From Collinsella aerofaciens (lineage in GTDB: Bacteria > Actinomycetota > Coriobacteriia > Coriobacteriales > Coriobacteriaceae): a stretch of DNA of 39,611 bases. Positions 33,401-39,611 of the stretch are shown here, piece after piece. The notes under the pieces are model-generated. The model saw only the letters and a program-made list of their open reading frames with translations, ran no database searches and was not told the origin of the DNA. Position 1 is the stretch's first letter; every line of letters begins with the position of its first letter. Where the stretch lies: assembly GCF_018785245.1 (NCBI RefSeq), contig NZ_WQPL01000025.1:1-39611 (forward strand). The letters are read 5' to 3'. The position numbers and the translations under genes are program-made.

Positions 33401-33811
33401 GTGGACGGATTGAATACGGTGCTGGAGTATCTGACGTCGGTGCCGGCGTGGTATCTGGCGACGAGTGTGGACGGGCAGCCGCATGTGCGTCCGTTCTCGT
33501 TTGCACAGATTCAGGACGGCAAGCTGTGGTTTGTGACGGCGCGCACCAAAGATGTGTGGCAGGAGCTGCTGCAAAACCAGCGCTTTGAGGCCACGAGTTG
33601 GTGGCCGGGCCATGGCTGGCTCATCTTGCGCGGGCGTGCCGGCTTGGATGACCGGGCTTTAGACGAAATGCGCGAAGCCGGGTGGAAGCATCTAGAGCAC
33701 CTGGGCGAGCACTATGAGGGGCCTAACGACCCCACGCTCGTCTTCTTTAGCGTCGAGGATCCCGAGGCTTTTATCTGCAATCACGACGAATGGGTGCCGG
33801 TCGAGCTCTAG
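33401..33811 (+). CDS. Pyridoxamine 5'-phosphate oxidase-like FMN-binding protein 2
   Basis: A 136-aa paralogue of the preceding gene, sharing VPAWYLATSVDGQPHVRPFSF, DGKLWFVTARTKDVWQEL, AGWKHLEHLGEHYEGPNDPTLVFFSVED and the closing Val-Glu-Leu; I estimate roughly 45% identity by eye. Start GTG 33401 follows AGGAGG closely. The two flavoproteins probably arose by tandem duplication and may form hetero- or homodimers. The downstream palindrome at 33849 would end the operon. Confidence 0.85.
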   Translation: MDGLNTVLEYLTSVPAWYLATSVDGQPHVRPFSFAQIQDGKLWFVTARTKDVWQELLQNQRFEATSWWPGHGWLILRGRAGLDDRALDEMREAGWKHLEHLGEHYEGPNDPTLVFFSVEDPEAFICNHDEWVPVEL

Positions 33812-33848
33812 CCGGCTGGCTCATCCTAACAACTTGGTTTTCGCATGG

Positions 33849-33902
33849 GCGGGCCCCGTATTGCCCGGTGCCGTTAGGAGCGCCGGTCAATACGGGGCCC
33901 GC
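33849..33902. repeat. Inverted repeat closing the flavin operon
   Basis: A perfect 15-bp stem, GCGGGCCCCGTATTG (33849-33863) with its complement at 33888-33902, around a GC-rich centre with CCGG at both edges. A stable structure that could end transcription, though no T run follows. Shape is similar to the larger elements near groESL. Confidence 0.75.
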
Positions 33903-33946
33903 TCCATTTGTCAATTCCTTCAAGCGAATGTGTCGGGATTGTTTCA

Positions 33947-33983
33947 ATGCATGAATATGCAAGCCATTTACGTGTTCATGCAT
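33947..33983 (+). promoter_or_regulatory. ArgR operator-like sites before argC
   Basis: ATGCATGAATATGCA (33947-33961) resembles the actinobacterial ARG box, and its half ATGCATGAA recurs in inverted orientation as TTCATGCAT (33975-33983). The pair sits 90-120 bp before the argC start. No argR gene lies in the window. Repression of the arg operon by ArgR with arginine is the expected effect. Confidence 0.55.
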
Positions 33984-34068
33984 CTTTTGGTGCTAAAGTT
34001 TCAACCCACTTCATAACGACCACTGCGAAATGCGCATCGGTGCATAAATCGCAGACAAGGAGTCTGAT

Positions 34069-35139
34069 ATGTCATTGAAGGTTGGAATCGTCGGCGCGGC
34101 TGGATATGCCGGAGCCGAGCTCATTCGCCTCGTGCTCGGCCATCCCGAGTTTGAACTTGTTGCCATTACGTCCAACGCCGATGCCGGCCAGCCGCTGTCC
34201 GCGGTGTATCCGAGCTTTGCTGGCGTGAGCGATCTGGTTTTCACCACGCATGACGCCCCCGAGCTTAAGAGCTGCGATGCGGTTTTTCTTGCCGTGCCGC
34301 ACACGGCTGCCATGGCACAGGTGCCCGCGCTGCTTGCATCGGGCGTCTCCTGCTTTGATCTTTCGGCCGACTACCGCCTGAACGACGCGTCCGTCTTTGA
34401 GACGTGGTATGCCGCCGAGCATACGAGCCCCGAGCTGCTCAAGACCCGTGCCTTTGGCCTGCCCGAGCTATTCTGCCGGGACTTGGAGACCGCCGCATCC
34501 GACCATGCCGACGGCAAACCCGTGCTGGTCGCCTGCGCCGGTTGCTATCCCACCGCAACGAGCCTTGCCGCCGCGCCCGCCGTGCGCGCTGGCTGGGTTG
34601 CCCAGAGCGGCCCCGTGATCGTTGATGCCATCAGCGGTGTGACGGGTGCCGGCAAGTCCTGCAATGCTCGTACGCATTTTTGCAGCGCTGACGAGAACTT
34701 GGAGGCCTACGGCGTGGGCAAGCATCGCCACGCGCCCGAGATTGAGCAAATCCTTGGCCTGACCGATCGCGTCGTCTTCACCCCGCATCTGGCACCGCTC
34801 AAGCGCGGCCTGCTCTCCACGGTGACGCTGCCGCTCACGCCGCAGGCCATCGACTCCCTGGCTCTTGAGGATGTCGTCGACTATTACAAGCAGTTCTACG
34901 CTGGACGCACCTTTGTGCGCGTGCTCGATGCCGGCCAGCAGCCCAAGACGGCTTCGGTCGTCGGCACCAACGCCGCCCAGATTGGCCTTGCGTTCAACAA
35001 ACGCGCGGGCGTGCTGGTGGCGACGGGCGCCATCGACAATCTGTGCAAGGGCGCTGCGGGCCAAGCGGTCCAGTGCGCCAATATCGTCTTTGGCTTTGAC
35101 GAGCGACGAGGCTTGCCCACAGTGGCGTGCCCGGTGTAG
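34069..35139 (+). CDS. argC: N-acetyl-gamma-glutamyl-phosphate reductase
   Basis: A 356-aa NADPH enzyme that reduces N-acetylglutamyl phosphate to the semialdehyde, third step of ornithine synthesis. The Rossmann loop GIVGAAGYAGAELIRL (residues 6-21) is at the N terminus, the catalytic Cys159 lies in ACAGCYPTA, and GKHRHAPEI and HLAPLKRGLL follow as expected. The start ATG has AAGGAG upstream. First gene of the arg cluster; a 134-bp gap separates it from argJ, with a small GAGTGG/CCACTC hairpin in it but no clear terminator. Confidence 0.96.
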   Translation: MSLKVGIVGAAGYAGAELIRLVLGHPEFELVAITSNADAGQPLSAVYPSFAGVSDLVFTTHDAPELKSCDAVFLAVPHTAAMAQVPALLASGVSCFDLSADYRLNDASVFETWYAAEHTSPELLKTRAFGLPELFCRDLETAASDHADGKPVLVACAGCYPTATSLAAAPAVRAGWVAQSGPVIVDAISGVTGAGKSCNARTHFCSADENLEAYGVGKHRHAPEIEQILGLTDRVVFTPHLAPLKRGLLSTVTLPLTPQAIDSLALEDVVDYYKQFYAGRTFVRVLDAGQQPKTASVVGTNAAQIGLAFNKRAGVLVATGAIDNLCKGAAGQAVQCANIVFGFDERRGLPTVACPV

Positions 35140-35273
35140 CACATTCGATTGTTAACGATTTGGTAGTCGGGCATCGAGTGGGGCGCCACTCTTAAGCTGG
35201 TCTCATGATCACGACTGGCATGGCGCACCAACCGATGTCCGTTTTTTGTTTGACATAAGGAGTCATAAAGACG

Positions 35274-36542
35274 ATGAATACCGAGCTGTTTGATATCAAG
35301 ATTCGCGCCGTCGAGGGTGGCGTTACGGCTGCGGCTGGTTTTAAAGCTGCGGGCATCCACGCTGGGTTCCGCAAGAACCCCGAGCGTCTGGATTACGCGC
35401 TCGTCGTGCCCGATAAACCCTGTCCCGGTGCCGGCGTGTTTACTACCAATCGCTTTTGCGCGGCGCCCGTGCAAGTGAGCCGTGCCAACCTGGGCGGTGC
35501 CGACAAGGGTTACGGTATCATCGCCGGCGTTTCGGTCAACTCTGGCAATGCCAACGCCGCCACGGGTGAGACCGGCCTTGCATGCGCGCGCGAGACGTGC
35601 AGCATCGCATCGCAGGTCATCGGCTGCGAGCCCCAGCAGATTCTGGTTGCCTCCACGGGCGTGATTGGCCAGATTCTGCCGATCGACACGTTTGAGACCG
35701 CCATTCCTGCTGCCTACGAGGCGCTTTCCGCCCACGGTGGCGCCGATGCCGCTCGCGCCATCATGACGACTGACACGCACTCCAAGGAGTACGCCGTGTC
35801 CTATGTCAGCGAGGCTGCGGGTCATGCGGGCAATGTCTATACGGTAGGCGGAATGTGCAAGGGCTCGGGCATGATCATGCCCAATATGGCCACCATGATC
35901 GCGGTCATTACTACCGATGCCCCCGTCGAGCCTGCGGCACTTCATGCCCTGCTGCTCTCGACCGTCAAGCAGACCTTTAACAAGGTAACGGTCGATTCCG
36001 ACACCTCGACCAACGACACCTGCATCATGCTTGCCTCCGGCGCCGCTGCCGCAGATGCCGAGCCTATCGTCGAGGGCTCCGATGTCTTCGACGAGTTGGC
36101 ATTTGCCGTGCACGAGGTGTGCGAGAGCCTGGCGCGCAATATCGCCGCCGATGGTGAGGGCGCATCCAAGCTTGTTACGGTCAACGTTACCGGCGCCGTG
36201 AACGACGAGGAGGCCGATATCGCCGCCCGTGCCGTTGCCAACTCGCCGCTCGTTAAGACCTGCATCGCCGGCCACGACTGCAACTGGGGCCGTGTTGCTA
36301 TGGCGCTTGGCAAGTGCGGCGTGAAGTTTAATCAGGAAGACGTTTCCATCGACATGATGGGCATGCCTGTCTGTCGCGATGGTCTGACTGTTCCCTTTGA
36401 CGAGGACGAGGCTCTACGACGTTTCGAGGCGCCCGAGATCGTGATCTCGGCCGACCTGGGCGCAGGCGACGCGGCAACGACCGTGTGGACCTGCGACCTC
36501 ACGCACGAGTACATCTCCATTAACGGTGACTACCGTTCCTAG
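35274..36542 (+). CDS. argJ: Glutamate N-acetyltransferase / ornithine acetyltransferase (ArgJ)
   Basis: A 422-aa enzyme that moves the acetyl group from N-acetylornithine to glutamate, recycling acetyl in the cyclic arginine pathway. ArgJ precursors cut themselves before a conserved Thr to give alpha and beta chains; here the site is KGSGMIMPNMATMI with Thr207 as the new N terminus and nucleophile. VNSGNANAATG and HDCNWGRVAMALG are also typical. Whether it is mono- or bifunctional (also using acetyl-CoA) cannot be told; no argA or argE is in the window. RBS AAGGAG lies about 12 bases before the ATG. Confidence 0.96.
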   Translation: MNTELFDIKIRAVEGGVTAAAGFKAAGIHAGFRKNPERLDYALVVPDKPCPGAGVFTTNRFCAAPVQVSRANLGGADKGYGIIAGVSVNSGNANAATGETGLACARETCSIASQVIGCEPQQILVASTGVIGQILPIDTFETAIPAAYEALSAHGGADAARAIMTTDTHSKEYAVSYVSEAAGHAGNVYTVGGMCKGSGMIMPNMATMIAVITTDAPVEPAALHALLLSTVKQTFNKVTVDSDTSTNDTCIMLASGAAAADAEPIVEGSDVFDELAFAVHEVCESLARNIAADGEGASKLVTVNVTGAVNDEEADIAARAVANSPLVKTCIAGHDCNWGRVAMALGKCGVKFNQEDVSIDMMGMPVCRDGLTVPFDEDEALRRFEAPEIVISADLGAGDAATTVWTCDLTHEYISINGDYRS

Positions 36543-36623
36543 ATTCCAGGCACGCTGCGCATCTTGCCGCGATTGCGGACAGCGGAGCACGGCGCGATAA
36601 CGATACGAAAGACGAGGCAGATT

Positions 36624-37604
36624 ATGAAATTCGCACGCGATTGTCGTTCGAGCGAATCCAACGAAGCAACCGCGCAGCTGCTGTTCGAAGCACTGCCGTG
36701 GATTAAGAACCTGACCGGCAAGACGGTTGTTATCAAATATGGCGGAGCCGCCATGGTTGATGAGCAGCTGCGCCGCGACGTGATGAGCGACATCGTTTTG
36801 CTCAAGATCATCGGTATGCGCCCCGTCATCGTGCATGGCGGCGGCAAGGCTATCAACGAGGCGCTCAGCCACTACGACATTCCCGTCGAGTTTAAGAACG
36901 GCCAGCGCGTGACTACGCCTGCCACCATGGACATCGTGCGCGAGGTACTGGGCGGCAAGGTCAACCAAGAGCTGGTTGCTGCCATCAACCACCACGGCAA
37001 CCTGGCCGTGGGCGTGTCGGGCAGCGATGCCGGCACCCTTATCGCCGAGCCACTCGACCCAGAGCTCGGCCGCGTAGGCAAGGTCACGCACGTCAACACC
37101 GACTATATCGAGCGCCTGCTCGATAGCGAGTACATCCCCGTCATCGCTACCGTCGCGGCGGGGGAGGACGGCGGTTTCTTCAACATCAACGCCGACACCG
37201 CCGCCGGTGCCGTTGCCGCGGCGCTCCACGCGCATAAGGCGATCTTTTTGACCGATGTCGATGGCCTGTACAAGGACTTTAGCGACAAGGGCTCGCTTAT
37301 CTCCAACCTAACGCTCGACGAGGTTAACGAAATGCTCTACGGCGGCGAGGTCGATAAGGGCATGATTCCCAAGCTGCGTGGGGCCGTCGATGCGCTTACC
37401 GGCCGCGTATTTCGTGCCCACATCATTAACGGTACTACGCCGCATTCGCTGCTCCTGGAGCTGCTGACCGATGCCGGCGTCGGCACCGTGATCCATTCCA
37501 CCGAGACGGCTTACGAGTTCGATACGCATCCGCATCCGCTTTCGACGTTTGCTGCGCGTCTGACCGAGAACCTTGACGAGGTCGAGAAGCTTCAGACGGT
37601 CTAG
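36624..37604 (+). CDS. argB: Acetylglutamate kinase
   Basis: A 326-aa amino acid kinase that phosphorylates N-acetylglutamate, the second step of the pathway and often the arginine-feedback step. Motifs: VVIKYGGAAMVDEQL, VHGGGKAINEAL, and ATVAAGEDGGFFNINADTAAGAVA. The start ATG 36624 is chosen for the GAGGCAG just before it; a longer in-frame start at 36564 would add 20 residues without an RBS. The N-terminal helix (residues 1-25) is of the kind that forms hexamers in arginine-sensitive kinases. It lies 81 bp after argJ and 69 bp before argD. Confidence 0.96.
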   Translation: MKFARDCRSSESNEATAQLLFEALPWIKNLTGKTVVIKYGGAAMVDEQLRRDVMSDIVLLKIIGMRPVIVHGGGKAINEALSHYDIPVEFKNGQRVTTPATMDIVREVLGGKVNQELVAAINHHGNLAVGVSGSDAGTLIAEPLDPELGRVGKVTHVNTDYIERLLDSEYIPVIATVAAGEDGGFFNINADTAAGAVAAALHAHKAIFLTDVDGLYKDFSDKGSLISNLTLDEVNEMLYGGEVDKGMIPKLRGAVDALTGRVFRAHIINGTTPHSLLLELLTDAGVGTVIHSTETAYEFDTHPHPLSTFAARLTENLDEVEKLQTV

Positions 37605-37673
37605 CTGACCCTCAGCCGCCCCATTCCTGCACCCATAGCCCCGCGCCGTCTGGCGCCCAACGAAAGGCATCTC

Positions 37674-38957
37674 ATGTCACTTGTAGCTCAGCAATCGCTT
37701 GAATCCCATTACGTTATGCATACCTTTGGCCGCTCTCCGGTCGAGTTTGTCGAGGGTCACGGCATGAAGCTCACCGGCGACGATGGCCGTGAGTACCTCG
37801 ACTTTCTTGCCGGCATCGGCGTGTGCAGCCTAGGTCATGGCGACCCGGCTGTGCTCTCGGCGCTCGAAGCACAGACCAAAAAGCTCATGCATGTCTCCAA
37901 CTATTTCTACATCGAGCAGCGCGGACAGGTCGCGGCGCTGCTGTCCAAGCTTGCTAACGACGACGTAGATGGTGCGCGCGTGCTTGCCGATGCCATTGCC
38001 GCCGGCGATGAGACCACGGCAGCTGCTCTTGGTGCCCCGGCTGCGGATGAGCAGGTTTGGGAGACCTTCTTTGCCAACTCTGGCGCCGAGGCCAACGAGG
38101 GCTCGATGAAGCTCGCGCGCCTGTACGCCAAGCGTGCCGGTAATGGCGGCAACACCATCGTGTGCATGCGCGGCGGCTTCCACGGCCGTACGCTCGAGAC
38201 CATTGCCGCCACCATGCAGGATTGGCTGCAGGACAGCTTCCGTCCGCTGCCGGGTGGCTTTGTGGCCTGCACGCCCAACGATGTGGACGAGCTGCGTGCA
38301 ATCTTTAAGCAGCTGGGGAGCGAGATTTGTGCCGTGATGCTCGAGCCGATCCAGGGTGAGAGTGGCGTGCACCCCATGACCGAGGAGTTTATGGCGGCGG
38401 CGCGCGACCTGGCACACGAAGTGGGCGCCGTGCTTATCGCCGACGAGGTCCAGTGCGGTATCTTCCGCACGGGTAAGCCGTTTGCGTTCCAGACCTATGG
38501 CGTGGAGCCCGACATCATGAGCCTTGCCAAGGGCATTGCTGATGGCGTGCCCATGGGTGCCGTCGTGGCAAAGAAGGAGATTGCCGACGTGTTTAAGCTG
38601 GGCGACCACGGCTCGACCTTTGGCGGTAGCTGCTTGGCCATCGCGGCGTGTGCCGCGACGCTCTCCGCGCTTGTGCGCGGCGATTATGCCGAGCATGCTG
38701 CCAAGGTGGGTGCCTATATGGAGCAGGCGCTGGCTAAGCTTCCGCATGTGGTAGAGGTGCGTGGCCGTGGCCTGATGCTCGGCTGTGATTTGGATGATGC
38801 CGCGGGCGACGCACATGATATTGTTGCCCGCGCGCTGGCCGCCGGTGCCGTGATTAACGCTACGGGTGCTCATACGCTGCGTTTCTTGCCGCCGCTCGTC
38901 TGCGAGGAAGCCGACGTGGACAGTCTGATCGAGATCCTGTCGGGTGTCTTGGGCTAA
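37674..38957 (+). CDS. argD: Acetylornithine aminotransferase
   Basis: A 427-aa PLP-dependent aminotransferase (class III) converting N-acetylglutamate semialdehyde to N-acetylornithine. The PLP-binding lysine is Lys286 in SLAKGIADG; upstream are FFANSGAEANEGSMKLAR and IADEVQCGIFRTG. An insertion of about 30 residues (DDVDGARVLADAIAAGDET and on) between the N-terminal part and the FFANSGAEA motif is not usual for ArgD and probably forms a surface loop. The start ATG follows AAAGG. Last gene of the visible arg cluster; a terminator follows, so argF and argG/H would be elsewhere or beyond the edge. Confidence 0.95.
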   Translation: MSLVAQQSLESHYVMHTFGRSPVEFVEGHGMKLTGDDGREYLDFLAGIGVCSLGHGDPAVLSALEAQTKKLMHVSNYFYIEQRGQVAALLSKLANDDVDGARVLADAIAAGDETTAAALGAPAADEQVWETFFANSGAEANEGSMKLARLYAKRAGNGGNTIVCMRGGFHGRTLETIAATMQDWLQDSFRPLPGGFVACTPNDVDELRAIFKQLGSEICAVMLEPIQGESGVHPMTEEFMAAARDLAHEVGAVLIADEVQCGIFRTGKPFAFQTYGVEPDIMSLAKGIADGVPMGAVVAKKEIADVFKLGDHGSTFGGSCLAIAACAATLSALVRGDYAEHAAKVGAYMEQALAKLPHVVEVRGRGLMLGCDLDDAAGDAHDIVARALAAGAVINATGAHTLRFLPPLVCEEADVDSLIEILSGVLG

Positions 38958-38982
38958 CGCGGCGCAATAACTCAATTTGGAC

Positions 38983-39043
38983 CGGGTTCCGGACTGCGGA
39001 CGTGCCCTATGCGGCATGATTCAGCGGTCTGGAGCCCGTTTTG
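38983..39043 (+). terminator. Terminator of the arg operon
   Basis: CGGGTTCCGGACTG (38983-38996) pairs with CGGTCTGGAGCCCG (39025-39038), all pairs allowed in RNA with three G-U wobbles, around an inner CGTGCC/GGCATG stem. TTTT follows. Confidence 0.75.
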
Positions 39044-39049
39044 CCTTAG

Positions 39050-39300
39050 ATTTGCTAAGACAGGGAGACCTGCTGGTCAAAAAACATCAAATATGAGTAC
39101 TGTTACCGATTTGGTAGCAGCAATTTTGAACTAATAAGGCCAGATAGCAAGTCGAAATGGCGATGAAAGCATGATTTTGATCTGACTGTTAGTCCTTATA
39201 ATGGACATATGTTGCGTAACTTAAGCAAATACTATCTTTTTATATGTTGCAAACAAAGCAGCAGTACTCATTTTTGCCATTATTTGGCCACGGCCTTTGT
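39050..39300. other. AT-rich intergenic stretch without a supported gene
   Basis: This stretch is clearly lower in GC than the rest of the window. It contains ATGAGTACTG near 39094 and its complement CAGTACTCAT near 39262, a TATAAT at 39197-39202 without a good -35, and the 17-mer GGACATATGTTGCGTAA (39203-39219). An open frame from 39209 has no RBS and crosses the repeats below; I do not call it. Confidence 0.5.
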
Positions 39301-39315
39301 GACAGACGTGCTGGC

Positions 39316-39525
39316 GGGCTCGAATCCCTCTGCGATGGGCACAAACAAAAACGGTCCCCTTGCGAGGACCGTTTCCAATTCGGTGGTGGGCGATGAGGGA
39401 TGTCGCGTGCGGCTGACGCCGCCCGCTTTCGCTTCGTCGCTTCGCTCCTCGCGTGCTGCGCTGGAAAACGCTTCGCGTTTCCTCAGCTTCGCACCCTGTC
39501 GGGTTCGAATCCCTCTGCGATGGGC
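39316..39525. repeat. Two direct copies of a tRNA T-arm-like 25-mer
   Basis: Copies at 39316-39340 and 39501-39525 read GGG(C/T)TCGAATCCCTCTG and end CGATGGGC, with one mismatch, 185 bp apart. The TTCGAATC core looks like a tRNA T loop and 3' acceptor side, but no complete cloverleaf can be made around either copy. Duplicated tRNA 3' ends are a common mark of integration sites. Confidence 0.6.
39349..39374 (-). terminator. Minus-strand hairpin terminator candidate
   Basis: AAACGGTCC and GGACCGTTT pair around an 8-nt loop. On the minus strand a T-rich run follows the stem; on the plus strand it does not. No minus-strand gene in the window leads into it. Confidence 0.55.
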
Positions 39526-39611
39526 CTGAAAAAGACGATATGAGAAAGCCATTGGGGGCCGCCTCCCCCGCGGCGCAGCTTCTTTCCGCGGGCTCGGGGT
39601 GCCACAATGGG

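Noticed and set aside
39256-39340. Possible tRNA gene ending at 39340
   Set aside because: No 5' acceptor partner, D arm or anticodon arm can be placed; only the T-arm-like part is present.
39209-39529. 106-codon plus-strand frame near the right edge
   Set aside because: No RBS, starts inside a repeated 17-mer, and runs across the tRNA-like repeats and a hairpin. The composition changes abruptly along it.
39280-39552. Minus-strand frames containing HRRGIRTRQ-like sequence
   Set aside because: Such motifs arise from translating the complement of a tRNA T arm; they are commonly mis-annotated as proteins.

Overview
The window looks like chromosomal DNA of a gut anaerobe of the class Coriobacteriia, most like Collinsella. 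This is inferred from high GC content, strong G/C third-position bias (which creates long false antisense frames), gene content and intergenic repeat style. No rRNA or complete tRNA gene is present to fix the taxonomy.

Layout, left to right. 1-517 is a non-coding edge with a 63-bp tandem duplication carrying hairpins. 518-6021 is a TetR regulator followed 11 nt later by a 1593-aa fusion of two ATPase activator modules and a 2-hydroxyacyl-CoA dehydratase-like part. 6437-7396 is a 3-hydroxyacyl-CoA dehydrogenase. 7485-7954 is the decayed C-terminal end of an aryl-sulfate sulfotransferase. Two minus-strand membrane proteins follow (DUF389 and an OPT transporter). Then come type III pantothenate kinase, dCMP deaminase, a NifU-type Fe-S scaffold, Lgt, a large GT-C-like membrane protein, YebC, an AmaP/DUF2273/Asp23 envelope-stress operon, a YitT protein, two zinc-ribbon membrane proteins (the second broken by an amber codon) and a DUF2752 protein. 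Two metal-dependent amidohydrolases are divergent around 24.7 kb. groES-groEL is bracketed by very long nested inverted repeats. An FMN riboswitch heads a riboflavin ECF transporter operon (S component, fused double ATPase, T component) that appears to continue into two small FMN-binding-type flavoproteins. The arginine genes argC-argJ-argB-argD close the coding part, preceded by an ArgR-like operator. The last 650 bp are non-coding, with a terminator, an AT-rich stretch and two copies of a tRNA T-arm-like sequence.

Functional links: the riboswitch, RibU, EcfAA' and EcfT form a flavin salvage system, and the downstream flavoproteins may be co-regulated with it. argC, argJ, argB and argD form the cyclic (acetyl-recycling) arginine pathway from N-acetylglutamate to ornithine. 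AmaP, DUF2273 and Asp23 form a membrane-anchored Asp23 module.

The least ordinary material is between genes. There are several palindromes whose central sequence is similar (a GGGGACAGG-like core) while the stem sequence differs in every copy and stays self-complementary. There is also a second class of 55-145 bp nested inverted repeats around groESL and after the flavin operon. I found no CRISPR array, no intact transposase and no prophage genes. All family assignments come from reading motifs by eye; none was confirmed by a database search.
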